The notes under the pieces were generated by a model that had not been told where the DNA came from, ran no database searches, and saw only the letters and a program-made list of their open reading frames with translations. 64,000 nucleotides of DNA from Flavobacterium sp. CF136 (GTDB taxonomy: Bacteria; Bacteroidota; Bacteroidia; Flavobacteriales; Flavobacteriaceae): assembly GCF_000282055.1 (NCBI RefSeq), contig NZ_AKJZ01000010.1:124001-188000 (forward strand), read 5' to 3'. Every line of letters begins with the position of its first letter. Position 1 is the stretch's first letter. Shown here piece by piece: positions 36,684-44,496 of this stretch. Position numbers and translations under genes: made by a program.

Positions 36684-37988
36684 ATGAGCACACAAAAATT
36701 TGCAACAAACGCACTACACGCAGGACACGATGTTACTAAAAATGGAGGAACCAGAGCGGTACCAATTTACCAGACATCATCATATGTATTTAATAATTCA
36801 GATCATGCTGCCAATTTATTTGGTTTGGCTGAGGCTGGATTTATTTATACCCGATTAAATAATCCGACAAACGATATTTTAGAACAGCGGCTGGCATCGC
36901 TTGAGGGTGGAATTGGAGCTGTAGTTACTGCTTCGGGAGCATCGGCAATTTCGACAACTTTATTGACGCTGCTAAAAGCCGGCGATCATATTGTGGCTTC
37001 AAATAGTTTGTATGGCGGAACCTATAATTTGTTAAAAGTAACTTTGCCTCGTTTAGGCATTACCACCACTTTTGTTGATCCTTCGAAAGCTGAAAATTTC
37101 ACCAAAGCGGCAAAAGAAAATACAAGAGCTTTCTTTGTGGAGTCTTTAGGGAATCCAAAATTAGATGTGTTGGATTTGAAAGCCATTTCGGCGGAAGCCA
37201 AAAACTTCAAAGTGCCTTTTATTGTAGACAATACAGTAGCTACACCTTATTTATTGAACCCAATTAAATATGGAGCTGATATTGTGATTCATTCTTTGAC
37301 AAAATATATTGCAGGAAACGGAACTTCATTAGGAGGTGTTGTTATCGATGCAGGAACTTTTGACTGGTCGAATGGAAAATTCCCGGAATTTACAGAACCT
37401 TCTGCAGGATATCACGGTTTGGTATATCACGAAGCTTTAGGAAATGCAGCTTTCATAGCAAAAATCAGAATTGAAGGTTTACGTGATTTTGGTTCAGCTT
37501 TGAGTCCGTTTAATGCCTTTCAAATCATTCAGGGACTGGAAACATTGCCAATTAGAATCCGAAAACACAGCGAAAATGCTTTGGCTTTAGCCGAATGGTT
37601 AGAAAAACAAGATCAGGTAGTCTGGGTAAACTATCCGGGATTAAAATCGAATAAATATTATGATTTAGCAAAAGAATATTTATCCGAAGGACAAAGCGGA
37701 ATTATCACTTTTGGATTGCAGGGCGGTTTTGAAGCAGCTAAAAAAGTAGCAGATGAAACTAAATTATTCTCTCTTTTGGCCAACATTGGAGATACCAAAT
37801 CACTTATAATTCATCCGGCAAGTACAACACATCAACAATTGACAGATGAAGAGCAATTGGAGACCGGAGTTTCAAAAGATTTAATTCGACTTTCTGTCGG
37901 AATCGAAGATATAGATGACTTAATTGCTGATTTGAAAGCTGTTTTCGCGAGCGTTACCCAATCACAATATAGTATTAATAAGAATTAG
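36684..37988 (+). CDS. metY: O-acetylhomoserine sulfhydrylase (aminocarboxypropyltransferase)
   Basis: 434 residues, the length of MetY rather than of the shorter MetB/MetZ enzymes. It joins O-acetylhomoserine with sulfide to make homocysteine, using PLP. Visible: YTRLNNPTND near 66-75, ASGASAISTTLLTLLKAGDH near 87-106, the PLP lysine in HSLTKYIAGNGTSLGG near 200-215 and a C-terminal THQQLTDEEQLETGV. It is controlled by the upstream Cys/Met attenuator and the 56-aa gene, and followed by a terminator-like hairpin. Confidence 0.92.
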   Translation: MSTQKFATNALHAGHDVTKNGGTRAVPIYQTSSYVFNNSDHAANLFGLAEAGFIYTRLNNPTNDILEQRLASLEGGIGAVVTASGASAISTTLLTLLKAGDHIVASNSLYGGTYNLLKVTLPRLGITTTFVDPSKAENFTKAAKENTRAFFVESLGNPKLDVLDLKAISAEAKNFKVPFIVDNTVATPYLLNPIKYGADIVIHSLTKYIAGNGTSLGGVVIDAGTFDWSNGKFPEFTEPSAGYHGLVYHEALGNAAFIAKIRIEGLRDFGSALSPFNAFQIIQGLETLPIRIRKHSENALALAEWLEKQDQVVWVNYPGLKSNKYYDLAKEYLSEGQSGIITFGLQGGFEAAKKVADETKLFSLLANIGDTKSLIIHPASTTHQQLTDEEQLETGVSKDLIRLSVGIEDIDDLIADLKAVFASVTQSQYSINKN

Positions 37989-38009
37989 GTTTTTTTGTTT
38001 TTTGTTAGA

Positions 38010-38056
38010 AAAATTGCCTTTAGTAGTCTGAATTTTACTAGAGGTAATTTTTTACG
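38010..38056 (+). terminator. Terminator after metY
   Basis: AAAATTGCCTTTAGT pairs with ACTAGAGGTAATTTT (38038-38052) with one or two wobbles, followed by extra T. It separates metY from the homoserine dehydrogenase paralogue, although partial readthrough is possible. Confidence 0.65.
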
Positions 38057-38156
38057 AAATGAGGGTTTAACAGAAAACTATCTCTGAAATATGGTTATCA
38101 ACAGATAGATTTTAAAGATAAAACGTTTTTGGAATTTATTTAAAAAATTAAAAATT

Positions 38157-39245
38157 ATGTCAAAGCTAAAAATAAACATTATCCTTTTCGGAATTGGAAA
38201 TATCGGAAGCACTTTAATCAATCAGATTATCGAGAGTCAGGAGTTTTTTTTACAAAACAAAAATATCGATTTTCATTTTCCGGTTATTACCAATTCTACA
38301 CTGGCTTTTTTCGAGAAAGAAGGCGTTGGATATGCTTGGGAGACTAATTTTGTGCAATTGGCGGTACCTTTTAAAGTAGAGGATATTATTGAATTTGCCA
38401 AAGAAAATGAATTTGAAAATTTAATTGCAGTTGATGCAACCGCAAGCGATGAACTGATTGGGCACTATAATACCTTAATTCAAAATGGATTTAATATTGT
38501 AGCGGTAAATAAAAAAGCCAATACACTGCCTATTGACCTTTATAAAGAAATACGTTCAAATCTTAAGAAGTATGATAAAGAATTCTTGTATGAAACATCG
38601 GTAGACACAGGAATTCCGGTATTGCAGACACTTAGGGATTTATATAATTCAGGAGAAAAAATTACTAAAATACGAGGTGTTTTGTCTGATAATTTAAGTT
38701 ATGTATTTAATCGGTTTTCATCTGAAGACACTTCTTTCTCTGTCGTTTTAAAAGATGCCAGCTTGTCCGGATTAATGCGTTCTACCTTTTTGGAGGATTT
38801 GTCGGGGAATGATACTGCAAGGAAATTGCTGATTCTAACCAGGGAAATAGGTAAGGATTTTGATTTTTCGGATATAAAAATTAATTCTTTGATTAAAGAA
38901 GAGCATCTGGAAAAAAATGGGATACCGAATAAGGAATATCTGGATAAGGCATTCAAAATTGCCAAAATCACTCAGGCTGACAATCATGTTTTAAGATATA
39001 TAGGAGAATTTGATGTCCTGAAAAATAAATTAGAAGTAAAACTGGTTTCAGAACCCATTAATTCGGCGATAGGACAATTAAAAGGTTCCGATACGATTTT
39101 TGAAATCTATACACAATCTTATGCAGACGTTCCCATTGTAATTCAAAGTGCAGCACGCGGGAAAGAAGCAATTTCGCGAGGAATTATTACAGATATATTG
39201 AAAGTTGCAGAAAAAATTAAAAATAAAGAAGCAGTTTGGCTTTAA
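38157..39245 (+). CDS. Homoserine dehydrogenase paralogue lacking key residues
   Basis: 362 residues, homologous along its full length to the C-terminal half of the AK-HSD at 41422-43836. The Rossmann motif FGIGNIGSTLI (11-21) and Lys119 in VNKKAN are kept. However, the active HSD signature GYTEPDPREDLCGND is replaced by GLMRSTFLEDLSGND (205-219): the substrate-binding Glu (E208 of yeast HSD) is Arg208. Asp219 and Lys223 remain. SGTLSYLF is also changed to SDNLSYVF. It may bind nucleotide without dehydrogenating homoserine, acting as a regulator or on another substrate. There is no aspartokinase domain. Confidence 0.8.
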   Translation: MSKLKINIILFGIGNIGSTLINQIIESQEFFLQNKNIDFHFPVITNSTLAFFEKEGVGYAWETNFVQLAVPFKVEDIIEFAKENEFENLIAVDATASDELIGHYNTLIQNGFNIVAVNKKANTLPIDLYKEIRSNLKKYDKEFLYETSVDTGIPVLQTLRDLYNSGEKITKIRGVLSDNLSYVFNRFSSEDTSFSVVLKDASLSGLMRSTFLEDLSGNDTARKLLILTREIGKDFDFSDIKINSLIKEEHLEKNGIPNKEYLDKAFKIAKITQADNHVLRYIGEFDVLKNKLEVKLVSEPINSAIGQLKGSDTIFEIYTQSYADVPIVIQSAARGKEAISRGIITDILKVAEKIKNKEAVWL

Positions 39246-39492
39246 ATAGCTCCGGCCAGATTGAATAGAATGAAGATTGTTCTTTGATAAACTGATTTGT
39301 GGAGGTAATTTTAAAGTTTAAAAATCATATTTTGTAAGTTTTTACCTTATTTTTATTGAGTAAAACCTTTAAAAATGTTCAAACTGATAAAAATGTAAGT
39401 TTTTGTTGTTTTTTTCGTGTTAATTTATTGGTTTTCATTTGTGTAATTAAAAAAATAATTGCATATTTGTTAAATCCAAAAACAACGTAGAA

Positions 39493-39561
39493 ATGATGTT
39501 TAATTCCTATAAGATGAGTTATGCCGTTTCGGATAAAACCGTTGGGATGTTTATTGCTTAA
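39493..39561 (+). CDS. Possible second leader peptide (22 aa)
   Basis: Begins MMFNSYKMSYAV and ends KTVGMFIA, four Met in 22 residues. It follows a promoter-like TTG...TATTTG at 39440-39474 by about 20 bases and is followed by a terminator-like hairpin (39588-39618). That layout matches an attenuator, but there is no run of one amino acid and the antiterminator (TGGGA with TCCCA) is short. Offered as a weak candidate for a methionine leader in tandem with the cysteine leader 107 bp downstream. Confidence 0.35.
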   Translation: MMFNSYKMSYAVSDKTVGMFIA

Positions 39562-39587
39562 GATTGTAAAAACAATATTTATATAGC

Positions 39588-39618
39588 AAAGCCTCCCACT
39601 AATTTTGGAAGGCTTTTT
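39588..39618 (+). terminator. Terminator-like hairpin between two leaders
   Basis: AAAGCCT / AGGCTTT with an inner CCA / TGG extension and a short T5 tract. It ends the first possible leader and would also serve as a terminator for the upstream transcript. Confidence 0.65.
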
Positions 39619-39667
39619 AAATTTATACCAAATGCAGAATTTTTTTAAAATAACAAATAAGTCACAG

Positions 39668-39733
39668 ATGAATAATTCCCTACAGATGAACCAAATGTTC
39701 AATGTCGCATTTATTTGCGTATGCGTCTGTTGA
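39668..39733 (+). CDS. Cysteine leader peptide upstream of the 66-aa gene and metX
   Basis: Twenty-one residues starting MNNSLQMNQM and ending AFICVCVC followed by TGA, with three Cys as alternate residues at the very end. GATTCCAAAAG (39732-39742), beginning at the stop codon, can pair with CTTTTGGTATC (39770-39780) in the 5' arm of the terminator (10 of 11 bases). The layout (Cys codons, CCAAAAG by the stop, CCCTTTTGG in the terminator) matches the leader at 36288, so the two elements are related. Confidence 0.78.
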   Translation: MNNSLQMNQMFNVAFICVCVC

Positions 39734-39764
39734 TTCCAAAAGTATATATGAGTTTGAAAAACTT

Positions 39765-39802
39765 AAACCCTTTTGGTATCTTAATCCAAAAGGGTTTTTT
39801 TT
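39765..39802 (+). terminator. Attenuator terminator before the 66-aa gene
   Basis: Twelve-base perfect arms AAACCCTTTTGG / CCAAAAGGGTTT, nine-base loop and a following T run. It is strong enough to be a complete terminator, yet lies in front of a gene and behind a cysteine leader, so it should be conditional. Confidence 0.9.
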
Positions 39803-39866
39803 ATTTCATCAGGTAATTACAAAACAATAATAAGATAAAAAATAAACAAACTAAAACTGAAATATT

Positions 39867-40067
39867 ATGAGCACACTAAACTATTTATCAAAAGCATATT
39901 TAACATTGAAAAGCATAAGGGCTAAAAGAAATATCCCACCGCCGCCAAACGAATTGATCCATCCAAGATTCGGAATAACGGAAACAGATAAAAAAGCCGA
40001 AAAAAAAGAACCAAACTCTCTATTATTTTTGATGTATTCTAAAGAAAATGAAACGCTTTTTATTTAA
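39867..40067 (+). CDS. Small protein of unknown family (66 aa) after a Cys attenuator
   Basis: Not recognised. It starts MSTLNYLSKAYLTLK, has a Pro-rich centre (RNIPPPPNEL) and Lys/Glu-rich middle, and ends EPNSLLFLMYSKENETLFI. The last 19 residues agree with those of the 56-aa protein at 36463 at 14 positions. The divergent middle and fixed C-terminus suggest that the end is the working part, for example a binding tail. Downstream lie a SAM-I riboswitch with its own promoter and metX, so it may be read with or without metX. Confidence 0.72.
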   Translation: MSTLNYLSKAYLTLKSIRAKRNIPPPPNELIHPRFGITETDKKAEKKEPNSLLFLMYSKENETLFI

Positions 40068-40191
40068 TCAAAGCATTTCAAATGGGTAAATCCTGCTTAA
40101 ATTTACTGGGCAATTTGTTCGGTAATTTTTTGCGTACAATAGTTTTTAGTTGTGTTACAGTTAATAAACAGAATAATCTATTCAGATAAAT

Positions 40192-40222
40192 TTGTTTGTT
40201 TAAGAAAATAGTAGTTAATTTG
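40192..40222 (+). promoter_or_regulatory. metX operon promoter
   Basis: TTG at 40196-40198, a 17-base spacer and TAATTTG at 40216-40222 fit the Bacteroidota promoter with one base missing in the -7 element. It lies 30 bases before the riboswitch. Confidence 0.6.
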
Positions 40223-40251
40223 CACCTTTAAGTTCAAAAACGTATTGAAAT

Positions 40252-40354
40252 GTTATAAAGAAAGGACGAGGGATTAGACCCGATGAATCCTTAGCAACCC
40301 TTCGGTAAAGCGAAGAAGGTGCTGCATTCTACCACGCCAAACGTGGAAAGATAA
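40252..40354 (+). ncRNA. SAM-I (S-box) riboswitch of metX
   Basis: The S-box core is plain: GAGGGATTAGACCCGATGAA, then CCTTAGCAACC, a CTTCGGTAAAGCGAAG hairpin, AAGGTGCT, a CCACG / CGTGG hairpin and a closing AAGATAA that pairs with the opening TTAT. It controls metX and the AK-HSD gene behind it. The 76 bases after it hold a CTAG-type hairpin but no strong T-tract terminator, so control may be at translation of the TTG-started metX. Confidence 0.93.
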
Positions 40355-40430
40355 CAACAAGAATTTTTCTAGTTTCACTCTAGACTTTCTTTCTAATATT
40401 TCCAGATACAAATCATATAATACAACAGAT

Positions 40431-41420
40431 TTGACATTGGAAAATATACCAAGCCCTATTAATATACAAAATTTCACCACAGAAAATGGTGCATTATACC
40501 GTACGTTACCCTTAAGTTTTACCTTTTTTGGTTTACCTTTACATAGCGCACCTGTCGTTTTGGTGAATCATGCCCTTACCGGAAATTCACAGGTTACAGG
40601 CGAAAATGGCTGGTGGAACGACTTAATTGGAGAAGGAAAGACAATCGATACCGGGAAGTATACGATATTATCCTTTAATGTTCCCGGCAACGGAATTGAT
40701 TCGTTTGTTATTGAAAATTACCAGGATTTTACTACCAGGGATATCGCCCGTATTTTTTTGAAAGGAATTGAAATTTTAAAAATCGAACAGCTTTACGCCA
40801 TTATCGGAGGTTCAGTTGGTGGAGGAATAGCATGGGAAATGTTGGCTCTTGAACCTAATATCACTGAGAACTTAATTCCTATAGCAACCGATTGGAAATC
40901 GACAGACTGGATGATTGCCAATTGTTTTTTACAGGAACAAATCCTGAATAATTCGTCAAAACCAATTGAAGATGCCAGAATACATGCTATGTTATGTTAT
41001 AGATCTCCAGAATCATTCAAAGAAAAATTTCAACGTACCGTCAATGAAGACCTTTCTATTTTTAATATAGAAAGCTGGCTATTGCACCACGGAGAAAAAT
41101 TGCAAAAGAGATATCAATTGGCATCTTATAAATTGATGAATCAATTGCTTAAAACGATTGATATTACAAGAAACAGAGAGAGTTTTGAAACTTTAATGTC
41201 GAAAACAAATGCGAATATCCACATTATCGGAATTAATTCAGATTTATTTTTTACGCCAAAAGAAAATCAGGAAACCTTTCAGGAATTAAAAAAGTTTAAA
41301 GAAAATGTTTTTTACAGCGAAATAAATTCGATACACGGACATGACGCTTTTTTAATAGAGTACAAACAATTAGATCATTTACTTGCCGATATTTTTAAGG
41401 CAGAAACAATAAAAAAATAA
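40431..41420 (+). CDS. metX: Homoserine O-acetyltransferase
   Basis: Alpha/beta-hydrolase of 330 codons making O-acetylhomoserine for MetY. Catalytic triad: Ser128 in GGSVGGGIAWEM, Asp271 in NSDLFFTP and His304 in IHGHDAF. NHALTGNSQ and WWNDLIGEGKTIDT are typical. No ATG occurs near the N-terminus; TTG at 40431 (or 40437) is the best start, placed so that MTLENIPSPIN precedes the first conserved strand. It is 10-20 residues shorter at the ends than common MetX. One base separates it from the next gene. Confidence 0.92.
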   Translation: MTLENIPSPINIQNFTTENGALYRTLPLSFTFFGLPLHSAPVVLVNHALTGNSQVTGENGWWNDLIGEGKTIDTGKYTILSFNVPGNGIDSFVIENYQDFTTRDIARIFLKGIEILKIEQLYAIIGGSVGGGIAWEMLALEPNITENLIPIATDWKSTDWMIANCFLQEQILNNSSKPIEDARIHAMLCYRSPESFKEKFQRTVNEDLSIFNIESWLLHHGEKLQKRYQLASYKLMNQLLKTIDITRNRESFETLMSKTNANIHIIGINSDLFFTPKENQETFQELKKFKENVFYSEINSIHGHDAFLIEYKQLDHLLADIFKAETIKK

Positions 41421-41421
41421 A

Positions 41422-43836
41422 ATGAAAATATTAAAATTTGGAGGTAAATCGTTATCAAACGGAGAAGGGCTTAATAAAGTAGTCTCTATCATTACAGAGA
41501 AAGTAAACCAAGGCGAAAAAATTGCGGTAGTAGTTTCGGCAAGAGGAAACGCTACAGATGAATTAGAATATATTTTAAAAATTGCCGCTAAAAACGGGGA
41601 TTATAAACGACTACTAGAAAATTTTAAAACCTACCAAATTTCAGATTATCCAACAGTTGATTTGTCTGAGGAGTTTATTATTCTGGATAAATTGTTTGAA
41701 GGAGTTAGTCTGATTGGCGATTACAGCAATAAAATTAAAGATCAGATTTTATCTAAAGGGGAATTGCTTTCGGCTAAATTATTAACCGCTATTTTAATTG
41801 AAAAAGGAATTCCTGCCAATTTTGCCGACACAAGAGAATTAATAAAAACCGACTCTAAATTTGGTGATGCACAGCCTTTGGAACAACTCTCCAGGAAAAA
41901 CGTTATCAATTACTTCAAAGAGCATAATGGCTCAACTGTTAATGTTGTTACTGGTTTTATTGGTTCGAATAACAACAATGACACAACAACTTTAGGAAGA
42001 AACGGCAGTAATTATACGGCTTCGTTAATTGCTAATTATTTAAATGCAGAAGAATTACAAAACTTTACACACGTCGACGGAATCTATACGGCAAATCCTG
42101 ATTTAGTTGCTGATGCTAAAAAAATAGAATTTTTATCATTTAATGAAGCAAATGAATTAGCGAATTTTGGTGCTACTATTTTGCATGCCAAAACGATTAT
42201 TCCTTTATTGGAAAAAAATATTCCACTAAGGATTCTAAATACTTTCAATCATGAAAATCGCGGAACATTAATAACATCTGATACTGCAAAAGAAGGAATC
42301 AAAACACTTTCGGTTCTTGAAAATGTTTCGCTTTTGAATCTTGAAGGTCGCGGATTGCTTGGGAAAGCAGGAGTTGATGCCCGAATTTTCAAAGTAATGG
42401 GTGATCATAATATCAGTGTAAGTATTATTTCGCAAGGTTCTTCAGAAAGAGGAATCGGGCTTGTTGTCGCCACCGATAAAGCTACAACAGCAATGGTTGA
42501 ATTGGAGAAAGAATTCGAAAATGATTTTTATTCCAAAGATGTAAATCAAATCACGGTGACAGACAATGTTTCGGTAATTTCGATTATCGGACAGGATCTG
42601 AGTACTTTCCATAAACCATACACTGCATTAATCAAAAACAAAATTGTTCCAATATTATTTAACAACACGGTTACAGGTAAAAACGTGAGTTTGGTGGTTA
42701 AAAAATCAGAACTTAACAAAGCCTTAAATGTAATTCACGGAGAGATTTTTGGAGTTTCCAAAAAAATCAATATTGCGATTTTTGGACATGGATTAGTTGG
42801 CGGAACGTTGATCAATCAAATTTTAGAATCGGCAGCTGCTATCGAAAAACGTAAGGATATTAAACTGAATGTTTTTGCAATTGCAAATTCTAAAAAACTG
42901 ATTTTAAATAATAATGGCGTAACCTCTGACTGGAAAAATGAAATTCAGAACAAAGGACTTGATTATACCATCAAGGATATTATTGAGTATGCAGATAAGT
43001 ACCATTTAGAGAATTTAATTGCGATTGATAATACGGCAAGTGCTTCATTTATAGAAAATTATATTCCGCTTGCGGAAAGTAGTTTCGATTTGATTTCTTC
43101 TAATAAAGTGGCTAATACTTTGAGTTATGGTTTTTATAAGGAACTAAGAAAAGTTCTGGCTGAAAACCAGAAGAATTATTTGTACGAAACGAATGTTGGT
43201 GCGGGATTACCATTAATTGATACTATAAAATTACTGCATCTTTCAGGTGAAAATATCACTAAAATAAAAGGGGTATTCTCAGGAACGTTGAGTTATTTAT
43301 TCAATAATTTCTCTGCAAAAGATGTTCCGTTTAGTGAAATTTTGAAAGAAGCAATTGATAATGGATACACAGAACCGGATCCGCGTGAAGATTTATGCGG
43401 AAACGATGTTGGAAGAAAATTATTGATTTTAGCGAGAGAATTAGATTTGCAGAATGAATTTGAAGAAATTTCAATTCAGAATTTAATTCCGGAACATTTA
43501 CGTGAAGGAAATGTTTCAGATTTCTTAACCAAACTAAAAGAATTCGACCCGATTTATGACAAAATAAAAGCGGAACAAAAACCAAATCACGTATTAAGAT
43601 ACATTGGTGAATTGTCCGGTGATTTGCAAAACGATAAAGGGAATCTTGAAGTGAAATTAGTTTCAGTACCATCAGACACAGCATTGGGTGGATTGAAAGG
43701 TTCAGATTCTTTCTTCGAAATTTACACAGAATCTTACGGAGACCGACCAATTGTAATTCAGGGTGCCGGAGCCGGTTCTGCGGTAACAGCCAGGGGAGTT
43801 TTCGGAGATATTTTGAGGTTGTCAGATAAAGGGTAA
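41422..43836 (+). CDS. thrA: Bifunctional aspartokinase-homoserine dehydrogenase
   Basis: 804 residues. Aspartokinase about 1-290, ACT regulatory region about 300-440 and homoserine dehydrogenase about 455-804. It feeds homoserine to MetX, with which it is coupled (1-bp gap). The HSD part is intact: GHGLVGGTLI, GYTEPDPREDLCGND with Glu651, Asp662 and Lys666. In the kinase part the usual KFGGTS is KFGGKS (Lys9) and GRGGSDYTA is GRNGSNYTA (Asn197), both altering signature positions. SAM-I control fits a methionine-dedicated isoform. Confidence 0.9.
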   Translation: MKILKFGGKSLSNGEGLNKVVSIITEKVNQGEKIAVVVSARGNATDELEYILKIAAKNGDYKRLLENFKTYQISDYPTVDLSEEFIILDKLFEGVSLIGDYSNKIKDQILSKGELLSAKLLTAILIEKGIPANFADTRELIKTDSKFGDAQPLEQLSRKNVINYFKEHNGSTVNVVTGFIGSNNNNDTTTLGRNGSNYTASLIANYLNAEELQNFTHVDGIYTANPDLVADAKKIEFLSFNEANELANFGATILHAKTIIPLLEKNIPLRILNTFNHENRGTLITSDTAKEGIKTLSVLENVSLLNLEGRGLLGKAGVDARIFKVMGDHNISVSIISQGSSERGIGLVVATDKATTAMVELEKEFENDFYSKDVNQITVTDNVSVISIIGQDLSTFHKPYTALIKNKIVPILFNNTVTGKNVSLVVKKSELNKALNVIHGEIFGVSKKINIAIFGHGLVGGTLINQILESAAAIEKRKDIKLNVFAIANSKKLILNNNGVTSDWKNEIQNKGLDYTIKDIIEYADKYHLENLIAIDNTASASFIENYIPLAESSFDLISSNKVANTLSYGFYKELRKVLAENQKNYLYETNVGAGLPLIDTIKLLHLSGENITKIKGVFSGTLSYLFNNFSAKDVPFSEILKEAIDNGYTEPDPREDLCGNDVGRKLLILARELDLQNEFEEISIQNLIPEHLREGNVSDFLTKLKEFDPIYDKIKAEQKPNHVLRYIGELSGDLQNDKGNLEVKLVSVPSDTALGGLKGSDSFFEIYTESYGDRPIVIQGAGAGSAVTARGVFGDILRLSDKG

Positions 43837-43887
43837 GAATTTTAGATTGCAGATTTTAGAGTTTAGATTCAAACAAAAAGCAAAAAA

Positions 43888-44319
43888 ATGAAAATAACAT
43901 TAGACAGAGTAAACGAAAACTTCCATTTTCAATTAAAAAATGAACGTGGACATATAGTAAATGTAGATGCCAGACCTGATTTTGGAGGAAATGATATGGG
44001 ACCAAGTCCTATGGAATTAGTGTTAATGGGCGTAGCAGGCTGCAGCGGAATTGATATGATTTCGATTCTAAAAAAACAACGTCAGGAAATTACTTCTTTC
44101 AAAGCTGAGGTCGAAGGCGAACGTGTACAGGTAGGAGAAGCAAAACCATTCAAAAATATTTATGTGGTTTTTTCTTTGGAAGGAAATATTAAAGAAGATA
44201 AAGCGGCAAAAGCTGCGCAATTATCATTCGAAAAATATTGCTCAGTTTCTAAAACAGTAGAACCAACAGCAACAATACATTACAAAGTAATTTTGAATGG
44301 AGTGGAATTAGAAAAATAA
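43888..44319 (+). CDS. OsmC family protein
   Basis: 143 residues. OsmC/Ohr fold signs: ARPDFGGNDMGPSPMELVLMGVAGCSGIDMISIL with the first redox Cys (about residue 52), and a later EKYCSVSKTV with the second Cys (about 116). The family includes thiol-dependent peroxidases and YhfA-like proteins. Placed 51 bp after AK-HSD among sulfur genes, it may be co-transcribed with metX-thrA. The precise substrate is unknown. Confidence 0.87.
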   Translation: MKITLDRVNENFHFQLKNERGHIVNVDARPDFGGNDMGPSPMELVLMGVAGCSGIDMISILKKQRQEITSFKAEVEGERVQVGEAKPFKNIYVVFSLEGNIKEDKAAKAAQLSFEKYCSVSKTVEPTATIHYKVILNGVELEK

Positions 44320-44496
44320 AATAATTAGAAAATTAATCAATTAAAGTATGAGATAATTCTCAGACTTGTTATTAAATAATAAAAATTCGCATCATATTTC
44401 TTAGTCTATCTCTGAGTTTTTTTGCGAGTCTTTGTGAAATTTTAAAAACAACGAATTAGTGCCAATTGATGCAATTCGTGTTAAACAAAAAACAAA

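Noticed and set aside
39379..39702. 107-codon minus-strand frame over the leaders upstream of metX
   Set aside because: It is antisense to the leader peptides and terminators; composition (Ile, Phe, Lys) is that of random AT-rich DNA.
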